Of a DNA stretch of 64,000 bases, positions 43,706 through 54,179 are shown piece after piece. Source of the DNA: Mycoplasmopsis sturni DSM 22021 (lineage in GTDB: Bacteria > Bacillota_I > Bacilli_A > Mycoplasmatales > Metamycoplasmataceae); contig NZ_JNIZ01000003.1 in the NCBI RefSeq assembly GCF_000701485.1, forward strand, positions 233,081-297,080, read 5' to 3'. Numbering within the stretch: position 1 is the stretch's first letter; each line of letters begins with the position of its first letter. The position numbers and the translations under genes were made by a program. Under the pieces are notes generated by a model. It searched no databases. It saw nothing but the letters and a program-made list of their open reading frames with translations, and had not been told where the DNA came from.

Positions 43706-45136
43706 TTATTCAAAAGTGTGTTCAGTAATTTTGGTGTTTTCTACAACTAAGAATTTGTCACCTTTTTGTACTGAATAAGGAACTAATGCTTCAGATGCGT
43801 TTTGGTGATCTTCTTTTACTTTTGAATAAAGTGATGAAGAATCAAGCGAAACAAAAACACCTGAATAAATTCCGAATCCATTAATTAATTTTTGATTTTC
43901 TAAAAGTCCAATAACAGTTGCATTAGGTCTAAATTTAGCAATTTGTTTAATTAATTGACCAGTTTTTGAAAGAACAACTATAAATTTATATTTTCCTTCT
44001 TTAGATCTACTTGCTACTGAATAAGAAATCAAGTTTCTAATATCATTAACATCTGCATTTTTAATGTTTTTTTCAAGTTGTAAATCATAATATTGTCTTG
44101 AATAGAATTCTTTTTCGGCTTTTTTAGAAATTGCAGTCATAGTTTTTACGGCTTCAAGTGGGAATGAACCGTTAGCACTTTCTCCTGAAAGCATAGTTGA
44201 ATCAGCCCCTAATTCTACAGCATAGTAAACATCAGTTACTTCAGCACGTGTAGGGTGAGGTGCATTTTCCATTGAGTCAAGCATTTGAGTAGCAACAATA
44301 ACTGGTTTACCTACTTCACGACATTTTCTAACAATTCTTTTTTGGTAGTATGGAACATCGTAAAATGGAATTTCAAGTCCTAAATCCCCACGAGCAACCA
44401 TAATTCCATCAGATGCTTCAATGATTTCGTCAATGTTTGAAACACCTAAGTGAGATTCAATTTTTGAAATAATTTGAATGTGCGATCCGCCGTTGTTATC
44501 AAGTAATTCTCTAAGTTCTTTAACATTTCTTGCTGAGTTAACAAATGATGCAGCAACATAGTTAATTCCTTCTTTAATTCCAAATAAAACGTCGTTAATG
44601 TCTTTTTCAGCTAAGAAAGGTAAGCTAAAATCAACCCCTGGTAAATTAATTCTCTTATTAGTTTTTAATTTATGTGTGTTTTCAGCTTTAACTTTTACAT
44701 AACCTTGTCCAACTTCTTCAACAACTGTTGAAAGTTTTCCATCATCTAAAAGGACTTGGTTTCCAACCACAAGGTCTTGTGACATGTCATATGCAACTGA
44801 AACTTCTGTTTCTGTTCCTTCAAGGTTTTGGTATTTTTCAGGTGTAGTTCAAATTGTTACTACTGTTCCGGCTTTAATTACTTGAGCACCGTCTTTCATT
44901 TTTCCTAAACGAATTTCAGGCCCTTTTGTATCAAGCATAATTGACACAGGTACATTTAAATCTTTTGATACTTGCTTTGCAATATCAAATTTGTTTTTTT
45001 GCTCAGCATAATCACCGTGTGAGAAATTAGCTCTAATGGTTGTAACTCCATTTTCAACTAATTTACGAAGCATTTCGTAGTTGTCGCTTGATGGTCCAAT
45101 AGTGGCAACTAACTTAGTTCTTTTTTGAATATTCAT
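43706..45136 (-). CDS. pyk: Pyruvate kinase
   Basis: Glycolytic enzyme making ATP and pyruvate from PEP, 476 residues, usual length. TKLVATIGPSS and IRANFSHGD at the N-terminus (the Asn of the K+ site), LDTKGPEIR, ISKIESHLGVSNIDEIIEASDGIMVARGDLGLEI as split 20-residue blocks (catalytic Lys and metal Glu/Asp), and TQMLDSM. A UGA near 44788 is Trp and joins the two apparent frames. AAGGAG 6 nt before ATG. Monocistronic. Confidence 0.97.
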
Positions 45137-45270
45137 TATTGACTCCTTAGTTATAATGGTAACTTAATCATTTTGATTTATTAAATTTTACCAATTAATC
45201 ATTTTTAAATTTTTGAATTTTCAAAAAAACTTATCAAGAAAAGAAAAAAATTACATATTTCTTCAAAAGA

Positions 45271-45298
45271 AAAAAAGATAAGGTTAATTATCTTTTTT
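45271..45298 (-). terminator. Terminator of the coaD-ysxC-hypothetical transcript
   Basis: 11-bp stem AAAAAAGATAA (45271-45281) with TTATCTTTTTT (45288-45298), overlapping the stop codon of the gene ending at 45284. Confidence 0.7.
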
Positions 45299-46528
45299 GA
45301 GTTTGTCTTTTTTTATTGCTATTGTTCCGGTATAAACACGTTTATTGTTTGAATCGGTAATAAAGTAAAAGAATTTATATTTATCATCTTCTGTTGTAAT
45401 TTTGTCACTAAATTTAACTTGATATCCATCTTGCACACCATTTAACTTAAGAACCGTGAACATTTGTGTTATAGAATCATAAGATTTTTTAATATCTTCT
45501 AAATTTAGATCGCTAAGTTCTTTTTCTTTTGCAACTAGTTCAAGGTTTTTAATTCATGTTGTTTTAATTTTAAAGTATTCCTCAAGCGAAACACTTAATT
45601 GATATGTCTTTAATAATGTTTCTGATGTATTTATTAATTTTGTATCGCTTAATTTATCGATATCAAAAGAAGCAGCATTAACAACAGGATTAAGGTATGT
45701 GATGGTTTTGATTTCTTTTTTGTCTTTGTCAAATTCTAAAATAGTATTTTCTCAGTTAACTGCCGCTGATTTAGATGTGGTAAATTCCAAGATGCTTTTA
45801 GCAATCTGAATTTTTTCTTCATCAGAACCTGCTTTATATGACTTAACAAGATCGTCAAAAGATGGGTATGTTTCTAAAGCGCTAAAGTTTAAGTTAATAT
45901 GATCATCGATGCTCATATTTTTTTGGTATTGGCTAAAATCGAATTTTTTAAAACCACTAATTTCATACACTTCATCAAATTGAACTTTGTAGCTTGGATT
46001 GTTTTGTTTAGGGATGAATTTAATTCTTAAGAATAATTTACCTTCTAAATCATTAGCGTAAGAGCTAAAAATTAAATTATATCCGGGAATAAAATAATTT
46101 AGAGCTACACCTTTGTTGCTTAATAATGCAAAATCACGGTCTTTAAAACTATTTTGATCAATTTTAGATTTTCTTGTGGATGAACCAAAGAGCAATTGTT
46201 CTTTTCAATATGACTCTGAAATAACAGGACTTAAAATTCTATTTTCGGTAGCGTATTCACTAGCTAGGGTAAGTGGTAGCTTTTGATTAAATTTATCAGT
46301 AATTCTAAATATTAATTGATTAGGAGTAAAGGATTCACCATCATTAAGTAATGCATTTTGTTTTAAATCTTCTTTGTTATATTTTAATGTCTGGTTATTT
46401 AAAGAATTTTGCTTCTGAATAATTCCGTAAGAAAAACCTCCAATGGCTCCAATTCCAGCAATTATTCCTAGCGCAGCAAGAGATATTTTTGTTTTATATG
46501 ATCATGATCAATTCTTTTTATTACTCAT
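45284..46528 (-). CDS. Membrane-anchored protein of unknown function
   Basis: 414 residues. A basic start with Trp from UGA (NKKNWSWSYKTK) leads into one Gly/Ala/Ile-rich membrane helix (about 15-38); the rest should be external, polar and Lys/Asp/Asn-rich, with KFNQKLPLTLASEYA and repeated aromatic-charged stretches. There is no lipobox Cys, so it is anchored by the helix. I recognise no family. The ATG overlaps the end of ysxC by 8 nt with AAGGAG in range, so it is the last gene of the pta-ackA-coaD-ysxC run. Confidence 0.7.
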
Positions 46529-47111
46529 TCGTTTCTTCTCCTTGTAATACAATACTAATAAAATCTATTAAATCATTTATACCACTTTTAGTTTCGCTAG
46601 AAACAAAATAAGTATTAGTTAATTCAAATTGTTTTTTAAAAACTTTATGGCTTTTTAATAACATATTTTTATCTTTTTGTTTTAGTTTATCCATTTTTGT
46701 ATATACAAGTGAAAAGGGTATGTTATTAATGTTTAAAAAAGTTAAAATTTGCTCATCAATTTTGGTGATTCCATGGCGAGCGTCAATTAGTAAAAACAAA
46801 TTCTTTAATTGTGAACGGTTTAATAAATATTCTTCAATCATTAGCATCATTTGCTCTTTTTGCGCTTGCGAAATCTTGGCATAACCATATCCTGGAAGAT
46901 CAACAAGAACCGCATTGTGTTCGTTTTGAAAAAAATTAATTAATTGCGTTCTACCGGGAGTTTTAGAAGTTCTAGCTAATTTGGAATTATTTGTAATAGC
47001 ATTAATCAAACTACTTTTACCAACATTTGAGCGACCTCAAAAAGCAACTTCTGTTCCAATATTTTCGTATCAATTATTTTTGTTAGTTGAAGATTTAACG
47101 AATTTAAACAT
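46521..47111 (-). CDS. ysxC: Ribosome biogenesis GTP-binding protein YsxC/EngB
   Basis: 196-residue GTPase for late 50S assembly. G1 GRSNVGKSSLI (about 28-38), G2 TPGRTQ, G3 DLPGYGYA, G4 TKMD and G5 VSSETKSG are all present. The start MFKFVKSS at 47111 restores G1, which is lost if translation is taken from the first Met without UGA-Trp. Overlaps coaD by 8 nt. Confidence 0.95.
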
Positions 47112-47538
47112 TTTGCTTTAATTTTTTCATATGGCGTATTAAGGTTGACGAATAATTGATACTTCGATAATTTGGCATGATTAAAATAGTCTCCAAGTTT
47201 TTATTAATTTTCTTATTTCCTGCAGCTAATTCGATTTCATAGTTAAAATCGGTAATATTTCGTGCGCTTCGAATTAAAAAATTTGCCTTTAATTCTTTTG
47301 CTAACTCTCCTGTTAACTTATTAGGATTACTAATTACAATAATATTGGGAAGATTTTTAAGTTGCTCTTTTGCAAAGTTTAAACGAGTCTCTAAATTACT
47401 TTGTTCAATTTTATCAGGGTTATTAGTTACTACTAGATAAATTAAATCAAATAATTTTAGGGCTTTTTTTAATATTTGAATATGTCCTTTATGTAGCGGA
47501 TCAAATGAACCGGGATAAATAGCTATTTTACTTTTCAT
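47104..47538 (-). CDS. coaD: Phosphopantetheine adenylyltransferase
   Basis: Penultimate enzyme of CoA synthesis, joining ATP and phosphopantetheine. 144 residues, a little shorter than usual. YPGSFDPLHKGHIQIL carries the nucleotidylyltransferase HxGH-like motif; FLIRSARNITDFNYE and INYSSTLIR are the later family blocks. Overlaps ackA by 11 nt and ysxC by 8 nt. Together with panT-coaBC-coaX it completes all but the last CoA step in this window. Confidence 0.95.
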   Translation of the reverse strand: MKSKIAIYPGSFDPLHKGHIQILKKALKLFDLIYLVVTNNPDKIEQSNLETRLNFAKEQLKNLPNIIVISNPNKLTGELAKELKANFLIRSARNITDFNYEIELAAGNKKINKNLETILIMPNYRSINYSSTLIRHMKKLKQNV

Positions 47539-48715
47539 ATAATTTTAAAGCATCTTGAGCGATTAAAAGCTCTTCATTAGTTCTAATTACATATACAGGA
47601 ATTTCACTATCTGGTGTTGAAATTAACTGATATTCTCCAATTTTACCTTCATTTATAGTTTTGTCTAATTTAATTTTTCTAAAGAATAATTTTGAAAGAA
47701 CTTTTTCACGTGTTTCAGATCCGTTTTCTCCAATTCCTGCCGTAAATACTAATGCGTCAATTTTTCCTCCAAGTTTATTAAAATACATTGATGCATAATC
47801 GGCTATTTTTTGAGCAAAAAGTTCCATAGCAAAAGCGGCATCTTCATTTCCGTTTTGAGCAGCGGCAACTACATCACGCATGTCAGAAGAAACAGTTGAA
47901 ACACCTAAAAGCCCGCTTTCTTTATTTAAAATATTTGTAAATTCACTAATTGTCATACCACTTTGTTTAGTAATAAATTCATGAATTGAAGGGTCGATAT
48001 CTCCCGAACGTGTTCCCATCATAATTCCAGCAAGAGGAGTTAATCCCATTGAGGTATCAAAAGATTGAGAATTTTTTACAGCACAAAGAGAACCTCCGTT
48101 TCCAATGTGCATATTAATAAATGTTACTTTTTCTTTGTTAAGGATTTCTTGAAGTTTAAGAGTAATGAAACGGTGGCTGATTCCGTGAGCTCCATAACGT
48201 TTAATTTTATATTGCTCTGTTAATTTTTTTGGAATTGCATAAGTTGAGTTTACTTTATCAATTGTTGTGTGGAATGCTGTATCAAAATTAGCGCTTAATT
48301 TAGCGTGAGGGAACACAGTTTTAAATCCATTCATTGCTTGAACGGCACCTGGATTGTGTAATGGTGCATACATTGAACACTTATCAATAATTTGGATTGC
48401 TTTTTCATCAATTTTTGATGATTTTGTAAAGTAATCACCTCCTTGAACAACTCTAAAACCAATATATTCAACTTCAGATTTATCATGAATTAGGTTAATT
48501 TCTTGCATTAATTTATAAACTTCTTCAACTGCAACTTGATGGTTGGGCATTATTGCATTTTTTTCATGCTTTTGATCGGTTTTTATTGTGATTTTTCCGT
48601 CATTTAGACCAATTCTTTCTGCTAAACCTGTTGCAATTACTTGAAGAGTGTCTTTTTCAAAAAGACTCATCTTAATTGAACTGCTTCCAGCATTAATTAC
48701 TAAAATTTTATTCAT
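47528..48715 (-). CDS. ackA: Acetate kinase
   Basis: Makes ATP from acetyl phosphate, 395 residues. LVINAGSSSIKMSLFE at the N-terminus, the YGAHGISHRFI block, HIGNGGSLCAV, DTSMGLTPLAGIMMGTRSG in the middle, and VFTAGIGENG near the C-terminus. Its ATG overlaps the pta stop by 1 nt; pta-ackA is the standard acetogenic pair. Confidence 0.97.
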   Translation of the reverse strand: MNKILVINAGSSSIKMSLFEKDTLQVIATGLAERIGLNDGKITIKTDQKHEKNAIMPNHQVAVEEVYKLMQEINLIHDKSEVEYIGFRVVQGGDYFTKSSKIDEKAIQIIDKCSMYAPLHNPGAVQAMNGFKTVFPHAKLSANFDTAFHTTIDKVNSTYAIPKKLTEQYKIKRYGAHGISHRFITLKLQEILNKEKVTFINMHIGNGGSLCAVKNSQSFDTSMGLTPLAGIMMGTRSGDIDPSIHEFITKQSGMTISEFTNILNKESGLLGVSTVSSDMRDVVAAAQNGNEDAAFAMELFAQKIADYASMYFNKLGGKIDALVFTAGIGENGSETREKVLSKLFFRKIKLDKTINEGKIGEYQLISTPDSEIPVYVIRTNEELLIAQDALKLYEK

Positions 48716-49674
48716 TATTTATCTCCTAAACTTTGTAATACTGTAATAAGGACTGTATTAACCAAATCGTTAATTGTTGATCCTCTTGAGAGGTCATTAA
48801 CTGGTTTTTTTGTACCTACAACCACAGGTCCTATTGCACCATATCCGGCAAATCTTTGAACAAGTTTGTATCCGATATTTCCTGCATTTAAATCAGGAAA
48901 TATTAAAACGTTAGCAGGCTCATTGAATCCCTGGTCTTTATACTTAGATTTTCTAATATCCATATCAATAGCTGCATCAAGTTGAATTTCCCCGATAGCT
49001 TTATTAAAGTTTGTTTTATCGTTAAATAAATCAGTTGCTTCTTTTACTAGTTCTGATTCAGGTGTTTTAGCTGAAAAACTAGTTGAAAAAGATAAAAAAG
49101 CAACCTTAGAATCTAGTCCGATTTGTTCAGCAAATCTTTGGGCATTAATTCCAATTTCAGCTAATTGTTCTGCATTTGGCTTGACATTTACTGAAATATC
49201 TGAAAAGACAAAATTTGAATCATCTTTGTGCATTATCATTGCCGATGAAATAGTTTTAATACCTTGTGCTGGCCCAATAACTTTAAAGGCGGCCCTTAAA
49301 ATATCAGCTGTAGGATAAAGCAGACCACCAACAACTCCATCTACTAATCCTTGATCTAGCATCATCATTGCTCAAACCGGACGAGTCTTTAGAGCCTGGT
49401 AAGCTTGCTCAAGAGTTTCTTTTCCTTTTCTTAATTCAACGTATCTTGTAGCGTATTGGTCCAAAAGATCGTTTTGTTCATTGATATTAATAAAGTTGAT
49501 TCCTTCAACTTTTTCTTGAGGTTTTTCAATTAATAAAAACAATTCTAAATTATTAAATTCCTTCAATAATTGAGCAGCCTTCACTGTTCTTTGGTCATCT
49601 CCATCAATTAAAACAATTTTTTTAATACCGCTAATTGTTTTAATTTTTTCTTTTAGAGAATGTTCAAAATTCAT
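48715..49674 (-). CDS. pta: Phosphate acetyltransferase
   Basis: Converts acetyl-CoA and phosphate to acetyl phosphate for AckA. 319 residues, the short single-domain form. DGDDQRTVKAAQLL near the N-terminus, MMMLDQGLVDGVVGGLLYPT, then FSDISVNVKPNAEQLAEI and, near the end, GNIGYKLVQRFAGYGAIGP in pieces. UGA at 49369-49371 is Trp. Start chosen at ATG 49674, 6 nt after AAGGAG; the upstream GTG at 49680 overlaps that site. Confidence 0.95.
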
Positions 49675-49955
49675 AATCACTCCTTAGATTATTTTCAAGT
49701 AATAAATAAATTTTATTATTTTCTTTATCTTTTGTAAAATCTTTGTCTATTTTGTGGGAATTATGAAAATTAAAGCGTTATTTTTTAATTTAATACATGT
49801 TGTAATACTTATTTTATTTTTATTGATTTAATATATTTTTATTTATGATTCGTATTTCATATTTTCTATTAATGTATTTTATTTTTTTATCTTTTTTTGG
49901 TTTCAAATTTGATATTATTAGCACAGATGTTGGATTTATTAAGTGAGGAGTGATT

Positions 49956-50237
49956 ATGATCTTTGCTAAAGCAACCCTTTATGTAGTTAATGAAGAAAAA
50001 CTCAAAGGGTTTATTGACTACCTTTATGTTCTAACAAAGAAAACACGTATGCTCAGTAATAATTTATCATTTGAGTATGGTTTTGTTAACAAAAATGTAG
50101 TCTTAATAGAACGTTGAACTTCACAAAAAGATTACTTAAGTCACATTAGGACTGATGAGTTTTCAAAAGAGCTTTCAACCCTTGAAAAGATGTCAAAGCA
50201 CATCAATATTTTGTATATCACACAAACTTTATCATAG
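49956..50237 (+). CDS. Antibiotic-biosynthesis-monooxygenase (ABM) fold protein
   Basis: 93 residues, a single small alpha/beta barrel-like domain. VVLIERWTSQKDYLSHIRTD has the ABM pattern (E-x-W followed by a helix and His), with Trp from UGA. GAGGAG and a TATTAT box (49913-49918) precede it, and a terminator follows, so it is a free-standing gene. Members degrade haem, quinones or other small compounds or have no known role; none can be assigned here. The 281-nt gap before it (49675-49955) holds two divergent promoters and nothing else convincing. Confidence 0.65.
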
Positions 50238-50238
50238 T

Positions 50239-50262
50239 AGTTAGCTTTTGCTAACTTTTTTA
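50239..50262 (+). terminator. Terminator of the ABM gene
   Basis: AGTTAGC-TTTT-GCTAACT followed by T6. Confidence 0.85.
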
Positions 50263-50318
50263 GTATTTTCTAATATGAAAAGATTTCCACATCTTACCAT
50301 CAATTACAAGATTAATGG

Positions 50319-50324
50319 TATAAT
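50319..50324 (+). promoter_or_regulatory. Promoter of the nuclease/ABC transporter operon
   Basis: Extended -10, TGG-TATAAT, about 97 nt before the first gene. The leader carries AAGGGAG at 50400-50406, unusually far (14 nt) from the ATG at 50421. Confidence 0.6.
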
Positions 50325-50420
50325 TATTTAGCTTATTTAGAACAATTCATAGTAAGTCAAAAAAGAGCTAATTACTATAGGATTCAACTTTAAAATTTTA
50401 AGGGAGTTAAACTTATTATC

Positions 50421-52739
50421 ATGAATTCAAAAATTAAAAAATTACTCATTACAACTGCAAGCCTTACCACATTAGGTTTATCAGCGTTTGCTGCTTCTTG
50501 TGGTAATACAACATCTACAAATACAAAAAGAGTGAATTACGGTCCTAAACTTGATATTTCGAATTTGTCAAGTGAAGAAAGAGAGCGTGTTGTAAATTCT
50601 ACAACAGGTGCTAATCCAGGGGCAAATGGATCATTTTCTACAGTTGAAGCAAGCGAAATAGTTATTGGTACAACTTTTAGTGGAACTGGTGTTCAAGCAA
50701 AAGCAATTGATGCTATTATTGCTAAATATAATGAGTTAGTGAAAAAAAATGACCCACAAGTTATAGGTTCTACCGAAGGTGTTGCTAAACCAATAAAACA
50801 CCTAAACATGGGTTCTGGTTATGCTGCAGGTACTGGTAAATTATCTAGTGATTTACAAGCGGGAATTACTAAAGATTTTTATAACTTGGTTATTAATTAT
50901 GCGCCAGCAGCATCTATATTAGCTGAAAAGAACATGTTGTTAAGTTTCAACGACACATTTTCTAATTTTAATACAGATATTAACATAATTGATGAAAAAT
51001 TCGTTTCTACAAACACAAATTCACAATATTTAAAAAGACCTTCAACATATATTTTCCCATTAGCAAAAAGTTCAAATGTTTTATCTATTAACGCTCCTGT
51101 GCTTTCTTACATTATTAAAGAAATGAAAGCAGCTGGTGCAAAGGTAAATGATGATGTTAAAGACTTAGTTGATAAATTAGACAAAGAAGGTGCATCTGAC
51201 CAAGACGAAGTTAAAAAAATTTGAGGGTCAAGAGATACCAGTGTTAATTTAAATGATTATGAAATTAAAGCTTCAATATTTGAAAATTATGTTGAACTAT
51301 TAGATTTTGCTCAAAAGGCACAATCACTTTTAACTAATGCAAAGAATTCTGGAAGAACTGGAGACTTACATGTTTTTGGTGTTGATGATGTTGCGGGTCT
51401 TTTCACACAAGCTTTATATGCTAGCTTAAATGCAGATGAAAGCAAAATGATCCCATCTATTTCAAAAGATGCAAAAGGTGATATTACCATTAATTATGGT
51501 GGATACTCAAATTCTGTTGATACAGAAGGTAAAAATGCAGCAAAAAGAATTTATGACAAACTTCAAGAAACAGTCAAAACAGGTTCTGTCAGAATTTTTG
51601 GAGGAGGAGAATACTCTTCAACTGGACAAGTAGCGCATAAAATTGCTTTCTCAATAGGTTCTAGTGCTGGGTATACGCATAATTTCGTAGAACAAAGAAA
51701 AATTAGAAATGCCTTTACTCATGCGGATTACCAAGAAATTAAAGATGACTTAGCAGATGGTAAATATGCTACAAGCATGTTAAGACTATCTAAAGCAGAT
51801 GGTAATGATAGTACTGTAGCATTTATTGGTTTAGATGATAGAAAAAACAAAATTCACAAACCAGGAACAGATGCTAAAGAAATAGGACAATATGACAAGT
51901 TATTCTTGGATGAACAATCAGTTAAAGATTACAATGAATTAACAAAGGAATTTACTGAAGAAGACTTTAGTAAGGCTATAGCAATTACAATTCTTGTTGC
52001 TGACAAAGATAAAAGAGAAGCGTTAATTAAGAAAGCAAAAGAAGAAAAAATTTATGCTGGATTAGTTGTAAAAACAAAAGAGGATGAAACACCAGGAGTA
52101 TTTTTAATTATTAAAAATGCTTTAACAATTGAGAAAAAAGACGATAAAGATGTTGCTAAAGAAAATCTTTCAGCCATTGAAGAAGTATTGAAAAAATTAG
52201 GTTATAAATATGAAAAAAGAAGTGCAACAAACACACTTCAAGAAAACGAATTAATTGGTAGAAACACACCTCTTAAATGAGAAGCAAAAAATACCTACAA
52301 AGTTGCTTATGGTCAAGGGCCATCATTAATTGGTGTTAAAAATAACTCAGTAGATGACAAAGCAACTAAATTATTTGTAAAATGATTATTTTCTAATAAT
52401 AAATATAAATTTAAAGAAAAAGGTAGAAACGATCAATGAGTTGAAACCGAAAAAGAATATACTCCAATTGAATACTTTGATGAAAAAGCCTCATATATTA
52501 CACCTATTAAAGGATTCCAAAATAGTAAATTAAATTTTGGAAAAAATAAATATTTAGATATTGTTCAAGAATTATTTGACAAATTATCAACAGATAAAGA
52601 TTTTAAAGTTTATGAAGATGCAGGTTCTGTAACAGCTGATAAATTTAGAACTACCCTTTCTATAAGTGTTGGTGGTCTTCAAACACAACCAGATACAGAT
52701 TTTGCAATCTTTACTAAGAAATTCTCACAATACAAATAA
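50421..52739 (+). CDS. P80-family lipoprotein, substrate-binding component
   Basis: 772 residues, lipobox FAASC (Cys27). After a Thr/Asn-rich spacer comes a domain with IVIGTTFSGTGVQAKAIDAII and LNMGSGYAAGTGKLSSDLQ, of the type seen in extracellular solute-binding proteins of sugar-type ABC importers; mycoplasma homologues are annotated P80. UGA codons at 51222 and after 52280 are Trp, so the gene is longer than any single apparent frame. It is the first gene of the operon with a nuclease lipoprotein, ATPase and two permeases, and probably binds the products released by the nuclease; that substrate is inference. Confidence 0.8.
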
Positions 52740-52758
52740 AACTTAATGACATAAATTA

Positions 52759-52791
52759 ATATAATTTGCTATTAAAAGTAGCAAATTATAT
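52759..52791 (+). other. Intercistronic hairpin between P80 and nuclease genes
   Basis: Perfect 13-bp stem ATATAATTTGCTA (52759-52771) with TAGCAAATTATAT (52779-52791), no long T-run. More likely a processing or mRNA-stabilising stem, setting different levels of lipoprotein and downstream genes, than a terminator. Confidence 0.65.
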
Positions 52792-52812
52792 TTATATATT
52801 GGAGCAATTAAC

Positions 52813-54156
52813 ATGAAAAAAAGATATAGCAAAATCATTAAAGCTGCTTTTATTTCTTCACCTATTGTAGCAAGTTCTATATTAGCAATTAGTTGTACAT
52901 CATCTAATAGTGATACAGAATTTAAATCAAACTCAGGAAATTTTAAAAATGAATTACTTTCTATAGGAGATTTCTACGCTATTGAACCAGTTACTTTGTT
53001 CAATCTATATGAAAAATTTAAACCAGAATTAAATTCAAAAGTAACAAAAGATCTTAAGGTCACATTAAGTGATGAGTTGTTACCAAAAAAGGAAGATATC
53101 ACTGGATATCCAGAAAAAATTAATGTAAAAATTGATGGTGATAACTTTGAGTTGCGTGTATCTCAAACTTCTAGTTATTTAGAGTTAGGAGAATATGGTC
53201 AATGATTTAGTTATGATCAAAAGGAAAAAGCCGAGGAGAAATATAAAGAGATTGAAAATGTAAAAGAGATTCCTTTTGGTGTTTCTGTATCATATTCACT
53301 TTTTTATAATAATAAAAAAATTGAAGGTGATAGTCTAACCTTTACTAAAACATTTAAAACTCAAATGCCAGAAACCCTTGGTCAAGCAATTGATGAAGTT
53401 AAGCCTAATCCAGAAGAATTTGTTTCAACAAATATTGATTGATCAAATGTTAATTATGTTGAAGCAAAAGTTGTAAGTGTATCTGATGGTGATACTTTCC
53501 GTATTGTAGTCACTGAAGGAAAGTGAAACGATAAAATTCCTGTTGGCACTGAATATACTGTTAGATTAAACTCAATTGATACACCAGAAAAAGCTGTTGG
53601 TAAGGCACCAGATACTAAGTTTGCATCTCCTTTTGAACATTCATTTGCTTTAATGTCAACAACTTTTGCGGAAAGACTTTGAAATATAAATGGACAAGTT
53701 AAAAATGGGTTAAACAAAAATTATGCTAACAAAGTTAGAGTTCTAACCGATGTTGTGGAAAGTTACGGAAGAATAGTAACTGATGTATTTTTTGGGCCTA
53801 ACTTTGAATACTCTTATTCAAATGAAATTGTTAGAGCAGGTTATACATACCCATATGAAACCGATAAAAATAATTGACAACTTGGATTGGAATCAATTAA
53901 GAGTGATAAAAGCGAACCTATTGCATTTGAATTATTGTATAAACAAAAAGTTTATCCATTAATTTGAAATAGTTTCAATCAAGCAATTAAAGAAAAAAGA
54001 GGTTTTTTCAAATTCTTTGATAACCCAATTGTGGGTTCAAGAAATATTTATCTAATTAAACCAAACACTAGCTGAGATATTTTTTGAAAAGATACAGATC
54101 CAACAAAAGCCGTAAAAGTTAGTGATGTTAAAAATGTAGATAAAGTTAGTGCATAA
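52813..54156 (+). CDS. Staphylococcal-nuclease-like (SNase) lipoprotein
   Basis: 447 residues, lipobox LAISC (Cys28). The N-terminal half is a polar spacer; the SNase domain starts at about 220 with VSVSDGDTFRI, followed by VRLNSIDTPE (catalytic Arg and metal Asp) and SYGRIVTDVFF (the GR-x-x-x-x-V motif). Ca2+-dependent cleavage of DNA and RNA at the cell surface is expected. Its place inside an ABC importer operon parallels the arrangement described for the Mycoplasma hyopneumoniae nuclease Mhp379. Several UGA codons are Trp; GGAG lies 9 nt before the ATG. Confidence 0.88.
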
Positions 54157-54179
54157 ATTTAAATTAAGAAAGGATATTT

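Noticed and set aside
49763..49831. 22-codon hydrophobic frame starting ATGAAAATTAAAGCG in the gap before the ABM gene
   Set aside because: Weak GTGGGA site only, no terminator, and hydrophobic short frames arise easily in such A+T-rich DNA.
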